Notes under the pieces: model-generated | The model's input: the letters and a program-made list of their open reading frames with translations, nothing else | What the model was told of the DNA's origin: nothing | Databases searched by the model: none | Source: Piliocolobus tephrosceles | Taxonomy: Eukaryota; Chordata; Mammalia; Primates; Cercopithecidae | Direction of reading: 5' to 3' | Assembly: GCF_002776525.5 (NCBI RefSeq) | Contig: NC_045441.1 | Coordinates: 104,582,744 to 104,646,743, forward strand | DNA: 64,000 nt | Position numbers and translations under genes: made by a program | Part shown: positions 46,864 through 56,409 of the stretch, one piece after another | Position numbering within the stretch: position 1 is the first letter of the stretch | Layout of the letters: every line of letters starts with the position of its first letter

Positions 46864-48290
46864 AAGAAGAACTACATTTTTCTCAGGTACTTTACTTCAT
46901 GAAATAGTGAACTATGATGGAAAAGGAAAAGGGGTCACCTCTTCTACACACGTACAAAACCCCACTGTAGGGAAAGATAAAATGTGGTGGAAAAAAACAA
47001 AGCAATAGTCTATTTCAAGGTACTTCCCTGTTTTCTAGCTGTCTGTGATAGGGCTGGAGGAAAGACAGAGTCATTTGGAGATTTCTTTTGGTACTATCAT
47101 TTTGAAAGTATAGCATAGAATTGTTTTTCTTCTTTATTCCCTTTTGTTTTTTCCCCTCCAGAAGATGAAGTTAGAAGCAGGCTGGTTATTCCTAACCACA
47201 AGGAACTCTTCAGTGGCTGCCTGTGTCACAGTAGGACTATGTGGAGATGAAGTGGTATCTCCTGGATACTGCTCTGTGATTCAAAAGAACTCACTGGGGA
47301 GAATAAAGAAATGCTGTGTTCCATCTTCTGGCCCTCAGACCTGCCACATGTTTGGGATCTGCCTTCATCTGGTAATAGGTTGTGCCCACAGGCCTCACAT
47401 ACCTTGCAGGCTCACCTAAGAGGCACAAAAATATGCACACTCAAAAGCAGGACTGCATTCTTATGCCAGTTATCACGGTCAGCCTTTGAGACATGTCACA
47501 CAACTCCTTTCTGGCCTATGTGACTTTGAAACATCAGAAGCATACTGAATGAAAGGTACATAATTGTTTCTGAGATACTAAAAGGTACCACCTGAAAATA
47601 CATTGCTGCCTTTGACTGTTAAGAAGATAGCTCTCCCAGGGATTGCAGAACGTCATCCTCCTTGAACCACAAGGCCAAGGCAAAGCATGGTGGTAGGTAC
47701 TGTGATGCACCTCTCAGATCCTTCTTTGGAAATCAGTGACTCTCCCTATGGCTGGGAGTGCTGGGGTAGACAGTCCTCAAACCCTAGCACCCTTCTGGGA
47801 TGGCTTCAGCTGAAGACAGCTGCTTTGCCCAAGGCCGGGGCTACTTCTCAGGGCGGCTCACATCCAGTGAAGGCTGGGCCTTGGCACTACAACTTGGTAC
47901 AACTCTGCAGGGCCATTCCCACTTAAGTGACTAAGACTGTCACTAGGCCTGCATCACAGATCAACTCCTCCCTCTGTCAAGTTCTGCTTCCTTCCTCGCC
48001 ACTGCACTGGGGTGAACCCCGAGAGGACTTCCTGCTAAATACCCTGCAAGCCACTCTCCATCTCAGGGTCTGCTTCCTGAGAGGCTCAGCCTCTTACAAG
48101 CTTTCAAGCACTCCCCATTCAGAATTTACTTCTGGCCCAATTTGTTTAAAGTCCTCTTTTTAAGGGAGAAGAAAAAATAACATGATTGCATTACTATTTT
48201 ATCATAAGGATTTTGCTAAGTTTTTCATGTGTTAGTTCTAACCTTCTATGACAGACATTCCAATACTCATTTTAGAGATAGAGAAACAGG

Positions 48291-48313
48291 AAAAAAAAAA
48301 AAAAAAAAAAAAA
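48291..48313 (+). repeat. (A)23 homopolymer
   Basis: A pure A run with no Alu or L1 body attached. A second run of about 20 A lies at 48513-48532. Confidence 0.95.
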
Positions 48314-48709
48314 GCAGCAAACAAGGAAGAGAATTAATAACATCACGAGGGAATTTTTCCACATTCAGATTTGAAGACATTGTCACTATGGCAATAAATG
48401 AACCCATTTTATTGTCCAAAGGGTCATAAACAGGCTCTTCACTGTGGATTTCATGTCACAAATGCTAAGGTCCTCTTTCTTTCCTAAGCGGCTACAAGAA
48501 GAACTGAAGGTCAAAAAAAAAAAAAAAAAAAATCAAGCTAATTATTGCATCCACCTATCCATACTTTTAAAAACAATGTAATATGATAAAAAGGTTATGA
48601 TTTTGGCCAACTGCCAGCCAAAAGGAGCATCTTAGAAGAGATGAGAGAAGCCCAAACAATTATTTCAAAAGCCTCCTAGCACTTAGGAAAGGGTGACAAT
48701 GTGAATTAG

Positions 48710-48865
48710 ATGGAGGCTTGGGATTTATCTCCACCACTTATGAACCATGTGGTCCTTGGTCCTTCCATTTGCTAGCACAGGATGACTTCCCCTGCCTGGC
48801 CTACCTCACAGGATGTCACAAGGATCAAACAAATATATGAGAATTCAATGTGTAAGGAAATATGA
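48710..48865 (+). mobile_element. MIR (sense), partial
   Basis: 'ccaccacttatgaaccatgtggtccttgg' and 'ctacctcacaggatgtcacaaggatcaaac' follow MIR order. Confidence 0.65.
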
Positions 48866-49763
48866 AATAATAACATTTTTCCATCATAATTGTTAACTGG
48901 AAATTTGCAAGCTAGATCTGAATCGGCCATAGATTAAAAAGCCAAAATAAGCCTTCCATTTATAACAGTAAATAAAAAACCCTTTCTCTGTTCTGTTATT
49001 ACAGTTTCTTGGAAATCGTTATTAAGTTAAACTTAGAAAGACTCAGGCTTAAGCACCTCAAGAGGTAAAAAGGCTGATACTACTGCTTTTTCTGATAAAG
49101 CAGCAAAAAAAAACAACAAAAAAAACCATCTTTGGCAATGAGACTGATAAGGAAAGTAATGGGGTTAAGAGGGATTTTCCAAACACGCTAAGGCAGAGTT
49201 AGGAAGGGAGGCAGATGCAGTTTTTACCATTCACTCTGCACAACAGTATTATTTGTGCAAGGAACAATACATAGCACCAGGTGGGAAAAAATTACAATAC
49301 AGTCTTCATGTCCCAGTGGAGAAAGAAGTTACAGAAGGCAATTGGTTTTCCCACAATCCAAATGAAAAACTGTTTTAATAAAATATCATTTTCCAATCAA
49401 TTGTATTTAATCCTCTACCAATATTTGGTAAAAATAAATGAAAAGCCAACTTTTTCCAATGTGAGATGGTTAATATTCAAATAATATTACTTAAGATTAA
49501 GAACTAAGATTATTTAAGATACAGGATTAAGTTTGCTTACTTTTGGTTACTTTTAGTTTTTTTCTATAAGGGAAGAGAAAAAGAATGTTATATCCCTCTG
49601 TTCCTTTTTTTTCTGATTTCTCTCTTCGAATACTAATACTCAAAGTCACAAAACATGTAACACAGTAGAATTGAAGTGGTATATTCAAATGTCAGCGCCG
49701 TCTCCACCCTGCACTGGAGGGACTCAGCAGGCCAGCCCAGTATTACAAAAGTCATCAAAAAAA

Positions 49764-49838
49764 GTTAGCAAATATCACAAAATGAATTGGAAGACAGGGA
49801 CCCAGCCTCCATACACTGCACTTTAAAGCACCCAGCTT
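49764..49838 (+). repeat. ~75-bp unit, copy 1
   Basis: It aligns with 51176-51251 in the same orientation at roughly 75% by eye: 'ttagcaaataYcacaaaa', then 'ggaRgaYagRgacccag'. Family not recognised. Confidence 0.65.
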
Positions 49839-50429
49839 CTTTTTGCAGCCTCTTCTATAATGTTCTCTCCAGTATAATATTCAGCCCTGTATCAGCTCCA
49901 CTCACTCATCTTCCTCATACAACTAAGCATTTATTTTTCAGATTTTTCCTCATAGGTATTCCTTTTCCCAATGTGGATTTTGACTCCCATTCCTAGTGTT
50001 GACTTCTTAAGAGGTCTGCTAGATTATTACCTACAAATTGCCTTACACTCAGAAGAAGTCAAACTCGAAATTCCTACAGCTACTCCCCCTTTTGCTCTGA
50101 TGACTAAGCCAATTTCCAATTTTGAACAAATACTAAATTTTACTGGCTCTGGCCATTGACACCTAGTCAAAAACTATTTCTCAAGGAGACAGGGGAGCCA
50201 GTGAACAGTTCAACGGAGAAACAAAGGAACAAAGTTCAAAGTTCTTTCAAAATCTAGCTCCTACATAGTTTCCCAATCTCGCCCTTTACAACTCCCTGCT
50301 CAACAGTCCCACCGAACCTCTCTTATCTATGCCTTTCCAATTGCTTTTCCCTCCACTTGACATCTGGGCCTCTTACTCCTGTCCCCTTGACAAGTCTTCT
50401 TCAAAACAATGCAAGCATCCTCCTCTATC

Positions 50430-50536
50430 ACATGCATCCATGTGAAGAGACCACCAAACAGGCTTTGTATGAGCAATAAACCTTTTGCAAGTCACAGGGG
50501 TTACGATGGCTGAGCTTCGGCTCAGAGGCCTGACAG
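50430..50536 (-). mobile_element. LTR7-like (HERV-H type) solo LTR remnant with large internal deletion
   Basis: In antisense, the 3' end of an LTR7-like LTR ('gaagagaccaccaaacaggc', 'gagcaataaa') is joined directly to its 5' end ('gtcacaggggtta', 'ggctcagaggcctgaca'). The middle, which in full LTR7 is several hundred bp, is missing. No retroviral coding sequence is present. Confidence 0.75.
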
Positions 50537-50662
50537 CCTCAAGAAAGGCTTACTCCGTATCCTAACTCCACCGCACCAGTCCACTTTACGTCCCTCCATC
50601 CTCGAGGAAGGCTTAGCCTGTACCCTAACTCCACCACACCAATCCCATTTACGTCCCTCCAA
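50537..50662 (+). repeat. 63-bp tandem duplication (two units)
   Basis: Units at 50537-50599 and 50600-50662 match at about 83% by eye ('cctaactccaccRcaccaRtc', 'ttacgtccctcca'). They abut the end of the LTR7-like piece. Confidence 0.9.
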
Positions 50663-50679
50663 CACTGATTACACTTAGC

Positions 50680-50765
50680 ACCTCTACTTTTGGGGCTCCT
50701 TTAGCACAATGCATGACACCTAGTGGGTACTCAACAAGTGTCAGTTGAATACATAAATGGGATGA
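50680..50765 (+). mobile_element. L2 3' end (sense)
   Basis: 'tttagcacaatgcatgacacctagtgggtactcaac' is an L2 tail. Confidence 0.65.
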
Positions 50766-50789
50766 AATCACCAAGGTGTGCAGGTGACT

Positions 50790-50880
50790 CATTTATTAAA
50801 TTAATATTTAACGGTTATTCTCCATGTGCCAGTATTGTGCTAGGCACTAGGAATACAATGGTGAAGATAACACTTTGTAC
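50790..50880 (-). mobile_element. L2 3' end (antisense)
   Basis: 'ccatgtgccagtattgtgctaggcactaggaatacaatggtgaagataac' is the reverse complement of the L2 tail. It faces the element just before it. Confidence 0.65.
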
Positions 50881-51175
50881 TGGTGTTGAGTTACTAAGTC
50901 ATGAGAAAGAACAAGTTTCCCACATTTTTTGGTTGCTACAAAACACAGTTCAAAGTGTGTAGATGGATAACTCTTCAGGTGCTTGGATTTTGTCACTTGG
51001 TCATTCAATTAGCACTTCTTTTATGTGCATTTAATCCATTTTATTAATTTTTATCAATTTTATCAATTTCTAGTATTGGTAGGAATTTTGTTACCTCAAT
51101 AAAACACAACACATCTTTAAGGAAGGGACTAGTAGTCCAACCAGCAGAGCACCTAGAAATGAGGATCTCTTAATT

Positions 51176-51251
51176 GTTTAGCAAATACCACAAAAGTGAA
51201 CTGGAGGATAGAGACCCAGGCCCCACGGGACACACCATCTTAAAGTACTGA
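51176..51251 (+). repeat. ~75-bp unit, copy 2
   Basis: Partner of 49764-49838, on the other side of the LTR7-like remnant. Confidence 0.65.
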
Positions 51252-51317
51252 TGTACTTTCCTACCAAAAAGCATTCCCTTCTACACCTCTGTGTTTTATA
51301 TTGCCAGAGATTTCTTT

Positions 51318-51603
51318 CTTTCTTTTTTTTTTTTGAGACGGAGTCTCGCTCTGCCACCCAGGCTGGAGTGCAGTGGCGCGATCTCGGCTCACTGCAAGCT
51401 CCGCCCCCCGGGTTCACGCCATTCTCCTGCCTCAGCCTCCCGAGTAGCTGGAACTACAGGCGCCGGCCACCACGCTCGGCTAATTTTTTGTATTTTTAGT
51501 AGAGATGGGGTTTCACCATGGTCTCGATCTCCTGACCTCGTGATTCGCCCGCCTCGGCCTCCCAAAGTGCTGGGATTACAGGCATGAGCCACCGCACCCG
51601 GCC
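51318..51603 (-). mobile_element. AluY (antisense) with a short internal deletion
   Basis: 'gtggcgcgatctcggctcactg' and 'ggcatgagccaccgcacccggcc'. It lacks about 20 bp after 'ggtttcaccatg'. Confidence 0.93.
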
Positions 51604-51746
51604 CAAGATGTTTAAATGTACACAGCAAACAGATACACTTATAGTTAGTTCTATTATTCTTATGTGGGAAAAAATTAAGCCCACTGACTTTTTTTTAACA
51701 TTTAATTTTGAATTAATTTCAGATTTATAAGGAAGTTACAAAAATA

Positions 51747-51944
51747 AGCCAGGCATGGTGGTATGTGCCTGTGGTCCTGGCTATTCAAGAGGCTGAGGTG
51801 GAAGGATGGCTTGAGCCCAGGTGTTCCAGGTTGCAGTGAGCTATGATCACACCACTGCACTCCAGCCTGAGAAACAGAGTGAGATCCTGTCTCAGAAGAA
51901 AGGAAGAAGGGGAAAAGGAAGAAAAGAAAGGAAGAAAAAAGAAG
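51747..51944 (+). mobile_element. Free Alu monomer (FRAM/FLAM-like) with a GA-rich tail
   Basis: A single monomer ('gccaggcatggtggtatgtg' to 'gagatcctgtctc') with a tail that has become GAA-rich. The duplication 'aagttacaaaaata' (51733-51746) pairs with 'aagtaacacaaata' (52891-52904), after the tail resumes beyond the LTR. Confidence 0.8.
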
Positions 51945-52872
51945 TGTCAGAGGTATTCAAACCAGAGTGACTCCATATTGAACAGAGGCTGGGAAGAATA
52001 AGGCTGAGACCTACTGGGTGGCATTCCCAGGAGGTTGGGCATTCTTAGTCATAGGATGAGTTAGGATGCTGGCAGGACTAAAATACAGGTCATTAGGACA
52101 CTGCTGGATAAAATAGGATGCGTTAAAGAAGCCAACTGAAACCCACTAAAACTAAGATGGCAACGAAATTGACCTCTGGTCCTCCTCACTTCATTATATG
52201 TTAGTTACAATGCATTAGCATGCTAAAACACACTCCCACCAGCACCAGGACAATTTTTTTTTCTTTTTTTTTGTTGAGACGGAGTCTCACTCTGTCGCCC
52301 AGGCTGGAGTGCAGTGGCCGGATCTCAGCTCACTGCAAGCTCCACCTCCCGGGTTTACTCCATTCTCCTGCCTCAGCCTCCCGAGTAGCTGGGACTACAG
52401 GCGTTCGCCACCTCGCCCGGCTAGTTTTTTGTATTTTTAGTAGAGACGGGGTTTCACCCTGTTAGCCAGGACGGTCTCGATCTCCTGATCTCGTGATCCG
52501 CCCGTCTCGGCCTCCCAAAGTTCTGGGAAGTTCTGGGATTACAGGCTTGAGCCACCGCACCCGGCCCAACAATTTACAAATGTTATGGCAACATCTGGAA
52601 GTTACCCTATATGGTCTGAAGGGGAGGAACCCTCAGTTCTGGGAATTGTACCTCCCTTTCTTTGGTAACTCATGAATAATCCACTCTTTGTTTAGCATAT
52701 AATCAAGAAATAACCATAAAAATAGCCAACTAGCAGCCATTCTTTTATCCCTACTTCTCCAATAAACTTAACTTGCTTTCACTTTGCCTTGTGGACTTGC
52801 CCTGAATTCTTTCTTGCTTGAGATCCTAGAACCCTCTCTTGGGGTCTGGATCAGGACCCCTTTCTGGTAACA
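51945..52872 (+). mobile_element. Solo ERV1-type LTR carrying an Alu
   Basis: It starts 'tgtcagaggtattcaaacc' and ends 'cccctttctggtaaca', the TG...CA borders of an LTR. 'aataaa' lies in the 3' third, then 'tggacttgccctgaattctttc'. Without the Alu at 52255-52566 it is about 600 bp. Flanks 'gaag' / 'gaaa' suggest a 4-bp duplication. No internal retroviral genes are present. Confidence 0.8.
52255..52566 (-). mobile_element. AluYR-type Alu, Old World monkey lineage (antisense)
   Basis: It carries 'ggccggatctcagctcactg', 'ggctagttttttgta' and 'caggcttgagccacc'. It has a 10-bp internal repeat of 'ttctgggaag'. The duplication resembles 'acaattt'. Confidence 0.92.
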
Positions 52873-53004
52873 GAAAGAAAGAAAAGAATAAAGTAACACA
52901 AATAGTATAAGATATATTCTTAAATAAGCTTCAGCAAATGTGAAGATCTTAAATAAATAAAGTACATTTATCAAAACCAGGAAGTTAATGTTGAAAAAAT
53001 ATAC

Positions 53005-53710
53005 TGTCTTAGTCCATTTTGTGCTGCTGTAACAGAATATCACAGGCTGGGTAATTTATAAAGAAATTTAATTCTCACAGCTCTGGAAGCTAGCACGTCC
53101 AAGATCAAGGTACTGGCATCGTGGTAAGAGCCTTCCTGCTTTGTCTTCACATGGTGGAAGGACGAAGAACATGTGAACTACCCAAACACAGCCTGAAGCC
53201 TCTTTTAATAGGGCCTTAATCCCATTAACAAGGGAGGAGGCCTCATGGTCCTATCTTTTTTTTTTTTTTTTTTTTTTGAGACGGAGTCTCGCTCTGTCAC
53301 CCCGGCTGGAGTGCAGTGGCACGATGTCCACTCACTGCAAGCTCCGTCTCCCGGGCTCACACCATTCTCCTGCCTCAGCCTCTGGAGTAGCTAGGACTAC
53401 CTAGGACTATAGGTGCCCGCCACCATGCCCAGCTAATTTTTTTTGTGTTTTGTTTTTTTTTTTTTAGTAGAGATGGGGTTTCACCGTGTTCGCCAGGATG
53501 GTCTCCACATCTCCTGACCTCGTGATTCACCCACCTCAGCCTCCCAAAGTGCTGGGATTGCAGACATGAGCTACCGCGCCCGGTCTCCCAGTCTAATCAT
53601 TTCTTAAGGTCCCACCTCTTAATAATGTCTTTTTGGCAACACCTGAATTTTTAAAAGGATTACATTTCAACATAAATATTGGAAGGGACAAAAACATTTA
53701 AACTATAGCA
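53005..53710 (-). mobile_element. Solo MLT1/MST-type MaLR LTR (antisense) carrying an Alu
   Basis: The antisense borders 'tgtcttagtccattttgtgc' and 'aaactatagca' are intact. The internal 'gggtaatttataaagaaattt', 'ctctggaagc' and 'ttaaggtcccacctcttaat' are typical. A perfect 5-bp duplication 'tatac' lies at 53000-53004 and 53711-53715. Confidence 0.88.
53255..53583 (-). mobile_element. Alu (antisense) inside the MaLR LTR
   Basis: A full AluY/S-like element with a repeated 'ctaggactac' segment and an expanded T-run in the middle. It interrupts the LTR between 'catggtcctatc' and 'agtctaatcatttc'. Confidence 0.93.
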
Positions 53711-53890
53711 TATACTTTTAACTATTCTACAGTTCATATGCAAATTTCACCACTTGTCCAACTAATGTCATCTTTGTCCTGTCCAGGATTGCACATTACA
53801 TTTAGTTGTTACATTTTCTTAGTCTCCTTCGATACTGGACAGTCTCTCAGTCTTTGTCTTTCATGACTTTGGCTACTTTTAAGCATATTG

Positions 53891-54180
53891 GGGGGACGGG
53901 CGCGGTGGCTCAAGCCTGTAATCCCAGCACTTTGGGAGGCCGAGACGGGCGGATCACAAGGTCAGGAGATCCAGACCATCCTGGCTAACATGGTGAAACC
54001 CCGTCTCTACTAAAAAATACAAAAAACTAGCCGGGCGACGTGGTGGGGGCCTATAGTCCCAGCTACTGGGGAGGCTGAGGCAGGAGAATGGCGTGAACCT
54101 GGGAGGCGGAGGTTGCAGTGAGCTGAGATCCGGCCACTGCACTCCAGCCTGGGTGACAGCGAGACTCCGTCTAAAAAAAA
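53891..54180 (+). mobile_element. AluYR-type Alu, Old World monkey lineage (sense)
   Basis: 'ggtggctcaagcctgtaatc' and 'gagatccggccactgcactc' are the sense forms of the cercopithecid variants. The duplication 'aRgcatattg' lies at 53881-53890 and 54181-54190. Confidence 0.92.
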
Positions 54181-56374
54181 AGGCATATTGGCCATTTATT
54201 TTGTACAGTATCTCTAAATTTTGGTGTGTTTCCTGAAGATTAAATGTAGAATATGCATTTTTGGCATGAATATCACAGAAGTGATGATGTGCCCTGCTTG
54301 GTGTATCTCATTAGGAGGTATATGATGGTGATAGGTTCTATTACTGCTGCTATTAACCTTGATCACTTGGTTAAGTGTCTGTCAGGTTTCTCCACTGTAC
54401 AGTTACTATGTTTGCCTTTGTAAGTAACAAGGATCTTAAGGGAAGATACTTTGAGACTATGCAAATATACTGTTTTTCATCATACCTCATAACATCCATT
54501 GATAATTTTTGCCTTGCAACCTCAGCCATTTCTAACCACGATGTCTTCTCACAAGGTTATTCAGACACAGCTGGATTATTTCAACTGCAGTCAAAACCTG
54601 TAATGGGTTCTTGTTGAAGTGGATACAATATACTTAGCTTAGTCTTGATTTCTTTAATATAAAGTACAAAATTAATACCACTACTATAGGCATCCTTGAA
54701 CCAACTACTCAGTGTATCAGGTGAAATTTCAAGTGTTTCAGAAAATGAAAAACATTTCATTTATTTCAGAAAATGGAAACAAATGAACATTTTTGTCCAA
54801 TTTTCATACATGGCATGATCTCTTTAGATATTACTTCCTTAATCAAATAATTTGTATATGGGTGTTTGGTGAAAAAGATAGTTTTTGAACGATTTCAGCC
54901 AATATTTTCAAGAAAAATTGGTGAGTCTTACATTTAACTGTATTCATCTTCAGGTTTGAATCAAACCCTCTATCTTCACTGCAATTATCAGTGACTTATA
55001 AAGGAATCTGGGTAAAATGATATATATTTGTTTAATTTTCTGGCAGGAATCTAGACTTCCTAATCATTTTGTATAATAACACTTATTTTTAACTAAGGTC
55101 TTAGGACTTACTGATATTCACAGAAGTATCAGAAGTTACTAATTCTGTGGCATACTGTATGAGAACTATGTTTAACTGATTTTAAGTATAAAATCTTACT
55201 TCAAATAAGACACTGGCTACAAGCCGCAGTGAGCATCTTTACAAAGGATTTACGTTTTGGAAATGTTATAAAGTTGGCTATTTGGAATCAGTAACTAGAT
55301 TCTGAAGCTACCTTATAATAGCCTACTTAATTGATGAAACAACTGAAATAATAATTCCACACGTAATGAGAACTGGGTGATGGGAGGGATTTATACATAG
55401 TAGAGGCACTATAGTATGGGAGAGGTAGAGCGGTCTTGGCAAATGTAGAGACAGAATGAACATGAGCTGACTCCTCCTCGATACTGTGTTTCTCCTCCTG
55501 GCCTCCTAGAAAACCTTGATTCCTGAAAAGCCTCACCCCAACTTTGCCACAACCTGGTGACCCATCCATACTGTTCACAGGCCCCAGGAGAGATTGGATA
55601 ATTATGAACACACCTTGCTTTCTTCCATCATTTCCCTATTCCCCAAGGGAATGTAGCTGTACTGAGAACACCAATCTCTCAACCACACCTTATCCCAACC
55701 CCTATGGAAAACACAGTAGCTACCTGACCAATGGGAGTTGAGGGAATGAACACTCATGTCTTCTGGGATCTGGGTTGAGCCCAGGTCAGCCATTCTTCAG
55801 ACTTGCAGAGTATTGGGACTAGAAAGGCCTTATAGGAACATTCACACCATTCTATGTACGGTACCTGTAAACCTGGTATTCATGTGGCTTATGTTATCTA
55901 GGAAACTAATAAAACTCTGTTATTTCCACTTTACAAATTCTCTATGAAGCCTTTCTGCTTCCTCTTAATGACTATTTTTAAAATGAAAAGATATTAAGGG
56001 AAAAAATGCTGCTTGTTTATCATAGAGATTTTAATGACAAGTTAAGGCATAATTCATCAAACACTAATAGCCAAATCGGGGAATCAGGAAAAAAATGAAC
56101 ATTACCAACTCAGCACTTATCAATTATAAATGAACTTTTATATTCTTCCTCAGGGTTTCTAGAAGGCACCAGGCTCCCCTGAGAATCATGCCCTCTGTTC
56201 TTCTGCTCTTCCAATTTTATAAGCTAATGAAGCAGTTGCTTTCCACGCCTTTCTTCCCACTGTAAATTTCAGCTAACTATTGATTTCAGATGCTGTCTAC
56301 AATAATTGAAATCTGGGTTGTTTTTGTTTGCAGAAAGCTACACTATTTAAAAGAAACTTAAAAAAAAAAAAACT

Positions 56375-56409
56375 CCCTACACCACCACCACCCCCCTACC
56401 CCCGCCCCC
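56375..56409 (-). other. Predicted G-quadruplex tract on the transcribed-RNA sense
   Basis: The plus strand has C runs of 3, 6, 5 and 5. The minus strand, which is the DOCK4 pre-mRNA sense, therefore carries G5, G5, G6 and G3 with loops of 1, 2 and about 13 bases. Confidence 0.75.

Larger units (their letters stand above)
51685..54500. mobile_element. Old L1M element split by later insertions
   Basis: Four pieces read as one mammalian-wide L1M 3' region: 51685-51746, about 52891-53004, 53711-53890 and 54181-54500. They can be followed through 'ttaattttgaattaatttcagattta', 'gtacatttatcaaaaccagg', 'ccaggattgcacattacatttagttg' and 'gatcacttggttaagtgtctgtcagg'. The gaps are filled by an Alu monomer, an ERV1 LTR, a MaLR LTR and Alus. 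Confidence 0.75.

Noticed and set aside
47687..48163. GC-rich stretch with two consecutive open frames
   Set aside because: The end resembles the 3' part of an old LTR or LINE ('tctcagggtctgcttcctgagag'). No protein similarity was recognised, and I could not name a family.
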